Source: JBDHWG01 sp039810085 (lineage in GTDB: Bacteria > Chloroflexota > Anaerolineae > Epilineales > JAHCIE01). From it: 64,000 nucleotides of DNA. Below are positions 16,418 through 24,858 of this stretch, piece after piece (position 1 is the first letter of the stretch; each line of letters opens with the position of its first letter). Where the stretch lies: positions 21,365-85,364 of the forward strand of contig JBDHWG010000023.1 of assembly GCA_039810085.1 (NCBI GenBank), read 5' to 3'. Below the pieces are notes generated by a model. It did not search any database, was not told the DNA's origin, and saw only the letters and a list, made by a program, of their open reading frames with translations. The position numbers and the translations under genes are program-made.

Positions 16418-17281
16418 ATGTCATCACTCGCTATCCACGGATTGCATCAGGAGGTTTGGACAGACTCTTCGGTGACCGCTCGCATGCAGGCGCTGCAGGA
16501 CCTGGAGACCGCTCAGGCGGCGCGGGAACAGCGCAGCGCTTGTACTGTTGACTTCATTCCAGATGACGTTTACCGCTCAGAAGAGGAACGACAGGGGTTG
16601 CGGGGTTATCATGAGGGCAATAACATCTACATCAACTCGGCATTGGTCGAAAACGACCAGCCCTATCTTGCCACTGAAACCCTTTTCCACGAGTCGCGGC
16701 ACGCTTACCAAGAGCACGTGGCGAACAATCCTGAGCAGGCAGAGGATCCGCAACAGGTGCAAGACTGGCAGATGAACGTCGACGCGAAGGGGTATCTACA
16801 CCCAGAGCAAGTCGACTGGGAGGCCTATCGTTTTCAGCCTATCGAGGAGGACGCAAACCAGATTGCGCGCCAACGCACCGATGACCTGTACATGGGGGAA
16901 TTTGGCGATACGGAGCATTACCCAGAATATCGCGCCGCGCGTGAAGCGGAAATGGCCGAAGAGCAGGCGCAAGGGGAAGATGCTCTCGGCTCCGACCCGA
17001 CAGGGAAGGCGCGCGACATGATGATCGAGCAGTACCAGGCCAACGAACTGGCGCAGACGCAAGAGCAGAGCGCGTCACTGAATGGCAGCGGCAGCGTCGA
17101 GGCGCAAACGGTCACGCCGTCGGTCCCGGGGAGCGAATCGAATGATGTCCGCGCCAGCGAAGAGAGCAGCCCATCGGTAACCAACCGCGCCGGCCAGTCT
17201 GAGGAGCTTGCCTCCCAGCAATCCGATGGCGGCGTCGACTTGGATCAGGATTACGACGCCTACTATGGCTACGGTCAGTAG
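16418..17281 (+). CDS. HExxH metallopeptidase-like protein with disordered acidic tail
   Basis: The protein has 287 residues and no signal peptide or membrane helix. The N-terminal half carries LFHESRHAYQEH, with HESRH at residues 91-95 as a zinc HExxH motif. IEEDANQIAR about 50 residues later offers a Glu as third ligand. This is the HExxH...ExDA layout of several toxin and IrrE-like peptidases. From about residue 165 the chain is Gln/Glu/Ser-rich and probably disordered, ending with repeated Tyr/Asp. The lack of a signal and the neighbouring VirD4-like ATPase suggest a secreted or cytosolic effector. This is inference. Confidence 0.68.
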   Translation: MSSLAIHGLHQEVWTDSSVTARMQALQDLETAQAAREQRSACTVDFIPDDVYRSEEERQGLRGYHEGNNIYINSALVENDQPYLATETLFHESRHAYQEHVANNPEQAEDPQQVQDWQMNVDAKGYLHPEQVDWEAYRFQPIEEDANQIARQRTDDLYMGEFGDTEHYPEYRAAREAEMAEEQAQGEDALGSDPTGKARDMMIEQYQANELAQTQEQSASLNGSGSVEAQTVTPSVPGSESNDVRASEESSPSVTNRAGQSEELASQQSDGGVDLDQDYDAYYGYGQ

Positions 17282-17296
17282 CGCGCGTGGCAGCCC

Positions 17297-18598
17297 ATGA
17301 AGAACATCCAGGTTTTTGAGGGACACGAGCTTAAGCTCAGCCCGCCGACCCTCTCCTCGGCCTCGCCACGCTGCCATCTCCTGGGGCTGGATGCGCAAGG
17401 CCGACAGGTCGCCGTCCCACTCAGCGATGACCACCTCAGCCGCCACCTGCTGTTCCTTGGTGGCATCGGGATGGGCAAGACGAACGGACTGTTTCAGCTT
17501 CTCGCGCAACTGCGGCGAAGCATGACCCAGAACGATGTCATGCTCATTTTCGATACGAAAGGGGACTACTACAAGGAGTTCTATCGGCCAGGGGATATCG
17601 TCATCAGCAACGACGACAAAGCCACCGGACCGAGCGGGCCGGACTACTGGAACGTGTTCCGTGAGGTCGATAAGGGCGACGCGCTGGAAGAGAACCTCAT
17701 CGAGATCACACGCACGCTGTTCTACGAGAAAGTGCAGCGGTCGAGCCAGCCGTTCTTCCCCAACGCAGCTCGGGACCTGCTGACCGCCATCCTGCTCCAC
17801 TTCGCCCGCGCCACGGACCAGACGGCGATGAACAACGCACGCCTGCGTGCCTTCCTCGATCAATCCCCGCCGAGCGAGTTGCGGGCCATGCTTCAGACGC
17901 ATGACGACCTGCGGGCCATCGTGAGCTATATCGCCGACGACCGCTCGCCCCAGACGCAGGGGGTGGTCTCGGAGTTGCAGCAGATGGCGCGCGAGATTCT
18001 GGTGGGTAACTTCCGGCGCGAAGGCGCCCTGTCCGTGCGCGAGGCCATTCGCGGCAAAGGCGGGCGCGCCATCTTTGTCGAGTACGACCTGGGGATCGGC
18101 AACATGCTGACGCCCATCTACCGCTTGCTGCTTGACATGGCGATCAAAGAAGCGCTCAGCCGGCAGAAGACCGAGGGGAACGTGTGGTTCGTCATTGATG
18201 AGTTCCGTCTGGTACCAAACTTGCAGCACATCGACGACGGCGTCAACTTCGGGCGCAGCCTGGGAGCCAAGTTCATCATCGGCGTCCAGAACATCGAGCA
18301 GGTCTTCCACGCCTACAGCGAGCCGCTCGCGCGCAGCATCCTATCGGGGTTCATGACCACGGTCGCGTTCCGCGTGAACGACGCCGCCACGCGCGGCTTC
18401 GTTCAGGGTCTCTTCGGCAAGAACCGCAAGCGCGAAGCCTACATGGCCGCTGTGCAGTCGCGGGGCCTGGTCGAGCAGGTGCGCGACGCGAACGTGGTCG
18501 AGGATTGGGACATCAGCGGCCTGTCCGTCGGCCACGCCATCGTGGGTCTGCCTGACCAGGAGCCTTTCCTGTTCCGCTTCGCGCCCTACGGCGGGTAA
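17297..18598 (+). CDS. VirD4/TraD/HerA-like ATPase (coupling-protein type)
   Basis: This 433-residue P-loop ATPase has Walker A GGIGMGKT (55-62), IFDTKGDYYKEF just after it (the D-x-KGD typical of TraG/VirD4 and HerA proteins), and Walker B VWFVIDEF (D301, E302). GVQNIEQVF and a final DQEPFLFRF follow. No membrane helix precedes the ATPase core, unlike full VirD4. Such motors pump DNA or protein substrates through a membrane channel. No other type IV secretion genes are present. It starts 16 bp after the peptidase-like gene and is followed by a strong hairpin. Confidence 0.82.
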   Translation: MKNIQVFEGHELKLSPPTLSSASPRCHLLGLDAQGRQVAVPLSDDHLSRHLLFLGGIGMGKTNGLFQLLAQLRRSMTQNDVMLIFDTKGDYYKEFYRPGDIVISNDDKATGPSGPDYWNVFREVDKGDALEENLIEITRTLFYEKVQRSSQPFFPNAARDLLTAILLHFARATDQTAMNNARLRAFLDQSPPSELRAMLQTHDDLRAIVSYIADDRSPQTQGVVSELQQMAREILVGNFRREGALSVREAIRGKGGRAIFVEYDLGIGNMLTPIYRLLLDMAIKEALSRQKTEGNVWFVIDEFRLVPNLQHIDDGVNFGRSLGAKFIIGVQNIEQVFHAYSEPLARSILSGFMTTVAFRVNDAATRGFVQGLFGKNRKREAYMAAVQSRGLVEQVRDANVVEDWDISGLSVGHAIVGLPDQEPFLFRFAPYGG

Positions 18599-18617
18599 GG
18601 CAAGCTGTATGGTGGTT

Positions 18618-18659
18618 GCGCCGCCTTCGGAGTCGCCAAAGAGACTCCGAAGGCGGCGC
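18618..18659. terminator. Bidirectional terminator hairpin
   Basis: A perfect 17-bp stem (18618-18634 with 18643-18659) and an 8-nt loop lie between the convergent ATPase and amylase genes. GTTTCTT follows on the plus side. Confidence 0.8.
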
Positions 18660-18669
18660 GAGGTGTTTC

Positions 18670-20580
18670 TTACTGCGGGAGGTCGCGCATGCCGGGCGTC
18701 GCGCCGACGACGGCGAGGACCTGCGCCTCCATCGGCTCCAACGTCACCGGCAGGACGAGCAGCGGGCCGGCGCCGCCCGTGCCGTCGTCGGCGCTGATGC
18801 TGACCGTGCCCTGCGGCCGGAACCGCACCGCCTGCGTCTCGCCCGCGCCGGTCGCCTTGTTGCTGAACACCGTGGTGTACACCGTCCCTTCGCGGTTGAG
18901 GGACATGTCCACGATAATCTCGCCGCTGTAGCGCTGCGTCGTGGACGTGTTCGCCGCGACGACGACCTCGCGGTCGTTGAGGATGCGCGAGAAGGCGACC
19001 ACGCCACCGCCGCCCTGAGAGATGGTGAAGTGGTTGCCGCCGTCCGACGTGGCGCGGAAGTACTGGCGGCCGTAGCGCAGCGCGGGCTGGCCGTCGCGGG
19101 TGCGACTGAGGCGCTGGATGGCCTGGTAGAACGAGTTAGTGCGGTCGAAGGCGTTCGGCTTGCCCCACAGCGCCTCGCGCACCGCCTCCAGCGTGTCGCC
19201 GGACGCGTGCAGCCCCTGCTCCGTCCCGTAGTAGACGCACGGGATGCCCTGGAGCGAGAATAGCAGCGTCAGCGCCAGCGTCGTCTGGTCGTCGTAGCGG
19301 GTCGGGTCGGCCGGGTCGCTGTAGCGGATGCGGTGGTACTGGTCGTGGTTGTCGAGGAAGGTGACGAAGTAGCGGCTCGCGTCGCCGTGGTTGCTCAGCA
19401 CGCTGCGGCCGACCTCGCGCCGCCGGCGGTACATGCCCGCCAGGTCCTCCGCCGTCCTGAACCCCTTCGCCACGTCGGGCAGGCGGAAGAACAGCGGGAA
19501 GTCGAGCGCCGCGTCCACGCCGACCAGGTCGCCGCCGTCGGTGACGGTGTTGCGCCCGACGTACGCCTGGATCTTGGCCTCCTCGTCGTACACCTCGCCG
19601 TAGGTGAAGAAGTTCTTCTTGCCGATGCTCAGGGCGTACTCGCGGATGGCGTTGCCGAAGGTGCGCGCCGTGTCGGCCGGTAGGTACTTCAGCGTGTCAA
19701 TGCGGAAGCCGTCCACGTCGAAGCGGGCGATGAGGTACTGGTAGGCGCGGACGAGGGCGGACAGCGCGGGTACGAAGCCGGTGCCCGGCTCCTGGTACTC
19801 GGCGACGATCTCCTTGAGGCTGAAGAAGTCGCCGGCCTTCTCCTGCAGGTCCGACGGACGGTCGAAGGCGTTGCCCTGGCGGCGGAAGAAGCGGTTGTCG
19901 CGCATCTCGGCAGGCCACACCGCAGCATCGCGGGGCGGGCTCGCCGGCGCCTCGGTCCAGTCCGGCCGGCCAGCGCCGTTCTCGTCGCGCCAGCGAATCG
20001 TGTACGGCCCGCTGTCGCGCCAGTGCGCCATGGCCGAGGTCGTCCCGTCGTCGAAGACGTACTCGAACGTGTCGCCCGTGTGGTTGAGCACGATGTCGAA
20101 AATGACGTACATCCCCAGGGCGTGGGCGTCCTCGACCAGGGCGATCAGCTCGTCCTCGACGAGGGCCGGGTTCTCCCGCGCCGCCGCCGGGTCCGTCGCC
20201 AGGCGCGGGTCGATGCTCAGGAAGTCCTGGATGCCGTAGCCGTGGTAGCTGTCGGGGCGATACTGGCAGTTCTTCTGCACCGGCGACAGCCAGATCGCGC
20301 CGACGCCCAGGTCCTTGAGGTAGTCGAGCTTCTGGCGCACCCCTTCGAGCGTTCCGCCCTGGAAGATGGCGTGCGCGCCGTCCCACGACGCCTTTGGCGG
20401 GGCGGTCGGGTTGTTGAAGCGGTCCACGAGGACCTGGTAAATCCAGACGTCGCGCCAGTCGGTCGGGGAGGGGAAGGCAGCGGCCGCGAGTTGCGGCGCC
20501 AGCTCGCGCGTTCCCGTCGTCACCTGCTGTCGCGCCGCCATCGTCGCCTGAATCGTCGGATTCCACACGGACTCGATCAT
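18670..20580 (-). CDS. GH13 alpha-amylase family glycosidase
   Basis: This 636-residue TIM-barrel glycosidase acts on alpha-glucans. It retains the family motifs DIVLNH (region I), GFRIDTLKYLP (region II; nucleophile Asp about residue 295), FTYGEVYDEE (region III; acid/base Glu about 329) and FLDNHDQYH (region IV; Asp about 411). A beta-sandwich domain C ends the protein. No signal peptide is seen, so it is likely cytosolic. AAGGAGG precedes ATG 20580. Exact specificity (amylase, cyclomaltodextrinase or other) is open. Confidence 0.9.
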   Translation of the reverse strand: MIESVWNPTIQATMAARQQVTTGTRELAPQLAAAAFPSPTDWRDVWIYQVLVDRFNNPTAPPKASWDGAHAIFQGGTLEGVRQKLDYLKDLGVGAIWLSPVQKNCQYRPDSYHGYGIQDFLSIDPRLATDPAAARENPALVEDELIALVEDAHALGMYVIFDIVLNHTGDTFEYVFDDGTTSAMAHWRDSGPYTIRWRDENGAGRPDWTEAPASPPRDAAVWPAEMRDNRFFRRQGNAFDRPSDLQEKAGDFFSLKEIVAEYQEPGTGFVPALSALVRAYQYLIARFDVDGFRIDTLKYLPADTARTFGNAIREYALSIGKKNFFTYGEVYDEEAKIQAYVGRNTVTDGGDLVGVDAALDFPLFFRLPDVAKGFRTAEDLAGMYRRRREVGRSVLSNHGDASRYFVTFLDNHDQYHRIRYSDPADPTRYDDQTTLALTLLFSLQGIPCVYYGTEQGLHASGDTLEAVREALWGKPNAFDRTNSFYQAIQRLSRTRDGQPALRYGRQYFRATSDGGNHFTISQGGGGVVAFSRILNDREVVVAANTSTTQRYSGEIIVDMSLNREGTVYTTVFSNKATGAGETQAVRFRPQGTVSISADDGTGGAGPLLVLPVTLEPMEAQVLAVVGATPGMRDLPQ

Positions 20581-20598
20581 GGGATCCTCCTTGTTTGA

Positions 20599-21037
20599 GT
20601 CATTGCGAGCGGGGATTGCTTCGTCGTCCTATCGCCCTCCTCGCAATGACAGCCTACGCCATCATTGCCAGCGCCCCGTCATTGCGAGCGTGAGCGAAGC
20701 AATCCCTGCCCTTGTGAGAGACAGCTAGCGTGAGATTGCTTCGTCGTCCTATCGTCCTCCTCGCAATGACAGCCTACGCCATCATTGCCAGCGCCCCGTC
20801 ATTGCGAGCGTGAGCGAAGCAATCCCTGCCCTTGTGAGAGACAGCTAGCGTGAGATTGCTTCGTCGTCCTATCGTCCTCCTCGCAATGACAGCCTACGCC
20901 ATCATTGCCAGCGCCCCGTCATTGCGAGCGTGAGCGAAGCAATCCCCCGGCCTTGTGAAAGATGGTCTAGCGCGGGAATAGCCTCTCCATCACCCGGCGC
21001 GAGATTGCTTCGACGGCAAGACCTGCCTCACAATGAT
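20599..21037. repeat. Family A repeats with an exact 120-bp tandem duplication
   Basis: Bases 20641-20760 and 20761-20880 are identical, and 20881-20936 continues the same sequence before diverging. Each unit holds one family A hairpin (GTCATTGCGAGCG to CTCGCAATGAC) plus an AGCCTACGCCATCATTGCC spacer. A shorter copy lies at 20599-20650. Confidence 0.92.
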
Positions 21038-21065
21038 AGCACATGTACGTAAAAAGGGACGAGCA

Positions 21066-21294
21066 TGGCCCGTCCCCCCTTTCCCCTTCTTAGCCTTCCG
21101 TGTCTTCCGTGGTTCCTATGTCACGCCGAGAATCCCATGCCGTCACACGGCATGGGCCAATACGAGCACACCGCCAAACCGTCATTGCGAGCGTGAGCGA
21201 AGCAATCCCTCGCCCTTGCGATAGACGGTCTAGGCGGCTAGAGCGTGGCTATCCCCCGCCGAGGGATTGCTTCGTCGTTCCTCCTCGCAATGAC
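21066..21294. repeat. Family C half-repeat followed by a family A repeat
   Basis: CTTCCGTGTCTTCCGTGG lies near 21096. A full family A hairpin spans 21180-21294 (GTCATTGCGAGCG ... CTCGCAATGAC). No gene is supported between 20581 and 21342. Confidence 0.78.
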
Positions 21295-21342
21295 GGGCAA
21301 GACTGTGTTTTGAGCAGAACCCGTTGACAGCGCCCTCGCCCC

Positions 21343-22179
21343 CTACTTCCGCTTCGTCGCCTTGGCGCCGGAGGGCTTGCGGCTGGCCGTCTTGGCGAAG
21401 CGCCCGCCCGGCTTGCTCGCCGCGCCAGCGCCGCGCGTGGCGGTCGGGGTCGTCATCGTCACCGCCGGACCGGCCAGGGCGTCGAACGCCTCCTCGAGCT
21501 GCTTGTAGGCCGTGTCGGTGATGCGCTTGCCGCCGCCGCTCACCTCACGGAACTTGTTGCGCAGCGTCTCCGGCGTGGCGACGTTGTCGGCGCAGCCGTC
21601 CGCCTCGACCTTCGCCGCCGCGTTGCTGAAGACGATGATGCCGTCCACGGGCGTCGCGCTATCCGGCACGGCCGCCTTCGCCAGCTGCGCCACCTGGGCC
21701 ATGTCGCGCGCCAGGTCCTTCGTCGGGTTGCCCAGGCGCTCGCGGCTCAGGCCGCTCAGCATCTTCCACAGGCCCTGGCGGTTCTTCCACTTGCCGTTCT
21801 GGCACTCGATCACGCCCTCCTGGTTCTTGACCAGGAACACCGTCAAGCCGGCCGGCGACAGGAGGACTTGCTCGCCCGCCGGTAGCGCCCAGCTATACAG
21901 CTTGTGCTTGATGTCCAGCGAGGTCAGCGCCGTCTCGAGCGCCTGGTCGGCGCGCGGCCGACCAGGCACCGACAGCCACTTGTCGGCCAGGCCGATGCCG
22001 ATGGAGGAGCAGATGACGCCGGCGATGAGCGCGCCCCACGCCGCGATCTGGAAGGTCGGGTTGCCCTGCTGCATCGACAGGATGAGGCCGCCGAACAGGA
22101 ACACGAGGCCGAGGGGCATCAAGATGCGCGCCCACCGCCCCCGCGTCTGAATCAGGTTTTCGTTTTTGACAATACGCAT
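21343..22179 (-). CDS. Two-helix membrane protein with NERD-like domain
   Basis: The protein has 278 residues. Two membrane helices (about 17-35 and 45-65) are followed by a cytoplasmic domain with LSPAGLTVFLVKNQEGVIEC and NRQGLWKMLSG, resembling the NERD (nuclease-related) fold. The acidic active-site set is not certain. The tail is rich in Lys/Arg/Ala/Thr and may bind nucleic acid. It lies 42 bp downstream of plsX on the same strand, with a family C repeat in the gap that ends just before its start. The NERD call is tentative. Confidence 0.6.
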   Translation of the reverse strand: MRIVKNENLIQTRGRWARILMPLGLVFLFGGLILSMQQGNPTFQIAAWGALIAGVICSSIGIGLADKWLSVPGRPRADQALETALTSLDIKHKLYSWALPAGEQVLLSPAGLTVFLVKNQEGVIECQNGKWKNRQGLWKMLSGLSRERLGNPTKDLARDMAQVAQLAKAAVPDSATPVDGIIVFSNAAAKVEADGCADNVATPETLRNKFREVSGGGKRITDTAYKQLEEAFDALAGPAVTMTTPTATRGAGAASKPGGRFAKTASRKPSGAKATKRK

Positions 22180-22182
22180 AAT

Positions 22183-22221
22183 TCTTATTCCGTGTCTTCC
22201 GTGTCTTCCGTGGTGAATCTC
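22183..22221. repeat. Family C half-repeat between plsX and the NERD-like gene
   Basis: TTCCGTGTCTTCCGTGTCTT continues to CCGTGG, the same motif as near 21,100 and 41,300. On the minus strand its GGAATAAGAATT end lies where a ribosome-binding site for the downstream gene would be. Confidence 0.65.
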
Positions 22222-23232
22222 TTAGGCCGGCGAGACTTCGCTCTGCGGCAGCGCCTTCACCCCGGCGGCGATGTTGGCGACGACGTTTTGCGCCACGGCG
22301 CGGCGCGCAGCGCGGATGGCGGCGGTGACGGCCTCGGCCTTCGCCCGCCCGTGGCCGATGATGACGATGCCGTCCACGCCGAGCAGCACCGCCCCGCCAT
22401 ACGGCGAGTCATCGGCGCGGGCGCTGACGCGATTGAACGCGCCCTTGGCGATGACGCCGCCGAGCATCGAGATGGGGTCGCGCGTGACCTCTTCCTTGAT
22501 AATCTCGCGCATCATCTTGCCGATGGCCTCGGCGAACTTGATGATGACGTTGCCGGTGAAGCCGTCGGTCACGACCACGTCGGCGGCGTGGCTGAGGAGC
22601 ACGTCCTTGCCCTCGACGTTGCCGACGAAGTGAATAGGCGCCGCCTTCAGCAGCGGGTACGCCGCCTGCGCCAGCTCGTTGCCCTTCGTCTCCTCCTCAC
22701 CGTTAGAGACGAGGCCGACCCGGGGCGTGGCGACTCCCAGCACGCGCTCGGCGTAGATGCTGCCCATGACGGCGAACTGCGCCAGCCACTCCGGGCGGAC
22801 GTCGGCGTTCGCCCCGATGTCGAGCAGGAACATGAAGCCCTTGAGCGTCGGGAAGACCGTCGCCAGCGCCGGGCGCTTGATGCCCTGGATGCGCCCCAGG
22901 CCGAACAGCGCCGCCGCCAGCGCCCCGCCGGTGTTGCCCATCGTCACAAAAGCGTCGGCCTGGCCGTCTTTCACCAGCCGAATGCCGACGCTCATGGATG
23001 AGTCTTTCTTGGCGCGCACCGCCGTCGCCGGCTGGTCATCCATCTCGATGACCTCGCTGGCGTGGACGACGCGGATCGTCGCCGGCAGCGAGCCGCCCAG
23101 CGCCGCGCTCACCTCCGCCTCGCGCCCGACCAGGATAATCTCGTCGCCGCTCTCCCGGGCCGCCGCGAGTGCGCCCTTCACAATCTCGCCGGGCGCGTTG
23201 TCGCCCCCCATCGCGTCTACAACGATGCGCAC
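22222..23232 (-). CDS. plsX: Phosphate acyltransferase PlsX
   Basis: PlsX forms acyl-phosphate from acyl-ACP and phosphate in phospholipid synthesis. The protein has 336 residues. RIVVDAMGGDNAP opens the family signature, and VTMGNTGGALAAAL, LVSNGEEETKGN, VVTDGFTGNV and DSPYGGAVLLGVDG match conserved blocks. GTG 23232 was chosen since GGAGGAGG lies just upstream. An upstream HAD gene and a downstream membrane protein gene share the strand. Confidence 0.96.
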   Translation of the reverse strand: MRIVVDAMGGDNAPGEIVKGALAAARESGDEIILVGREAEVSAALGGSLPATIRVVHASEVIEMDDQPATAVRAKKDSSMSVGIRLVKDGQADAFVTMGNTGGALAAALFGLGRIQGIKRPALATVFPTLKGFMFLLDIGANADVRPEWLAQFAVMGSIYAERVLGVATPRVGLVSNGEEETKGNELAQAAYPLLKAAPIHFVGNVEGKDVLLSHAADVVVTDGFTGNVIIKFAEAIGKMMREIIKEEVTRDPISMLGGVIAKGAFNRVSARADDSPYGGAVLLGVDGIVIIGHGRAKAEAVTAAIRAARRAVAQNVVANIAAGVKALPQSEVSPA

Positions 23233-23318
23233 GCATCCTCCTCCACACGCTATGGGAGAAGTATACAATCACGCGCAACGGACGCAAAACACCGGCCCGC
23301 CCCCCCTCGAAACGATGG

Positions 23319-24005
23319 CTACGCCCGCGACCGCGCGCCCTCCGCCGCGCCCAGGGGCGACTCGTCGAAGTGGGCCAGCAGGTCGGCGGGCGAGTTGTAG
23401 ATGGCGAGCGCGCCCTTGAGGTCGTTGTCGTCGAACCCGCCGCAGCGCAGCGCAATCGTCCCGACGCCCGCCTTGCGCGCCGACGACACGTCGAACGGCG
23501 TGTCGCCGAGCAGAACCGCCGCGTCCGCCGGCAGCCCCAGCTTCTCCAGCGCCACCTGGATGATGTCCGGGTCGGGCTTGGAGTTCTTGGCCTCGCTGGA
23601 CGAGACGCGCGTCTCCACCAGGTCGTCCACCCGGGCGATCTTGAGCAGCGTGTCGAGCTGCTCCTGGGGCGACGAGCTGGCGATGACGAGCTTCAGCCCG
23701 CTGTCGCGCATCCGCTCCACCAACTCGCGCACCTTCGGAAACGGCGCGACCTTCGGCATGTACTTCTCCGTAAACAGCTTGTCCCGCGTCTTGCTGATGC
23801 GCTCCCCCTGGGGGCTGTCCTTGTCCACGCCGACGACGGTCGGCAAGAGATTGTCGCCGCCCATCCCGATGGCGCGCCGAATCTTTTCGAACGGCACATC
23901 GTAGCCGCACTGCGCCAGCGCCTCGACCCACGACGTGGCGTGCGCGTCGTTGCTATCCACCAGCGTCCCATCCACATCCAGCATAACCCCGCGAATCCGT
24001 GACAC
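23319..24005 (-). CDS. HAD-superfamily phosphatase (beta-phosphoglucomutase/phosphoglycolate phosphatase-like)
   Basis: The 228-residue protein has HAD motif I DVDGTLVDSN (Asp nucleophile), motif II VIASSSP, motif III Lys in SKPDPDII and motif IV LLGDTPFDVSSA. A helical cap lies between motifs I and II. It removes phosphate from a small metabolite, which cannot be named from sequence. The start is GTG with GAGGAGG upstream, 86 bp before plsX. Confidence 0.88.
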   Translation of the reverse strand: MSRIRGVMLDVDGTLVDSNDAHATSWVEALAQCGYDVPFEKIRRAIGMGGDNLLPTVVGVDKDSPQGERISKTRDKLFTEKYMPKVAPFPKVRELVERMRDSGLKLVIASSSPQEQLDTLLKIARVDDLVETRVSSSEAKNSKPDPDIIQVALEKLGLPADAAVLLGDTPFDVSSARKAGVGTIALRCGGFDDNDLKGALAIYNSPADLLAHFDESPLGAAEGARSRA

Positions 24006-24147
24006 CCCAGCCTCCTCTGCGTTTTGCGTGTTTCCCGACGCCTAAGCAATTTCGCGGCCAGGCAGCCAAGCTCCGTCGTTCCGCTTTGTCGATACGCGCA
24101 AACGGCGGTAGACTATCTCCCGTGATTCCACACTCACGGGAGGTGTC

Positions 24148-24639
24148 ATGCCTGTCAATCTCGCTATCGTTCCCATCGAAAAACCGGACCCGAACCTCAA
24201 TCTGATCCTCGGCCACAGTCATTTCATAAAGACAGTCGAAGATGTCTTTGAGGCGTTGGTCAATGCCGTGCCCGGCATTAAGTTCGGCCTGGCGTTCTGC
24301 GAGGCGTCCGGGCCGCGCCTCGTTCGGTCCGCCGGCACCGACGCGGAACTCACGGCGCTGGCCGAGAAGACGGCGCAGGCGATTGGCGCCGGGCACTCGT
24401 TCATCATCTTCCTCGGCAACGCCTTCCCCATCAACGTCCTCAACGCCGTCAAGAACGTGCCGGAGGTCTGCCGCATCTTCTGCGCGACGGCCAATCCGGT
24501 GCAGGTCATCGTCGCCGAGACGGACCTGGGACGCGGCATCGTCGGCGTGGTGGACGGCGAGCCGCCGCTGGGCATCGAGGACGAGGCGGCGAAGACGCAG
24601 CGCAAGGACTTCCTGCGCATGATCGGCTACAAGATGTGA
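24148..24639 (+). CDS. Adenosine-specific kinase
   Basis: The 163-residue protein belongs to the family typified by the archaeal adenosine-specific kinase (COG1839, DUF355). It carries the conserved blocks GIKFGLAFCEASG, IGAGHSFIIFL, FPINVLNAVKNVPEVCRIF and GRGIVGVVDG. Members phosphorylate or bind adenosine, or act on AMP. ATG 24148 follows CGGGAGGTGTC. It lies head-to-head with the HAD gene and convergent with ddl. Confidence 0.88.
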   Translation: MPVNLAIVPIEKPDPNLNLILGHSHFIKTVEDVFEALVNAVPGIKFGLAFCEASGPRLVRSAGTDAELTALAEKTAQAIGAGHSFIIFLGNAFPINVLNAVKNVPEVCRIFCATANPVQVIVAETDLGRGIVGVVDGEPPLGIEDEAAKTQRKDFLRMIGYKM

Positions 24640-24700
24640 CAGCGCATGTGGCGCGCGAGCGCGTCATCGTCGTGACGGCTGGAGAGACGGGGAAAACACA

Positions 24701-24765
24701 CAACGGCCTGAATGCGGGGGGGAGTTCACATTCAGGCCGTTGAGTCTGAGAGTTTTTCGTTTTTC
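24701..24765. terminator. Terminator and conserved element, copy 1
   Basis: CAACGGCCTGAATG pairs with CATTCAGGCCGTTG (24701-24714 and 24729-24742). T-runs follow (24753-24765), and AAAA precedes on the left, so both strands could end here. It lies between convergent genes. The sequence after it to about 24806 matches the copy at 28.7 kb. Confidence 0.82.
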
Positions 24766-24858
24766 TGAGAGGTCGGTGGAGGTTAGTCACCGTTAGGGTG
24801 TAGTCTATACCCGCCACCTTAAGCGCGGATGAAACGCAGCTTAGGCGAAGATGAATCT

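Noticed and set aside
14283..18598. Complete type IV secretion or conjugation system
   Set aside because: Only the VirD4-like ATPase is present. No relaxase, VirB4 or VirB6-type genes are visible.
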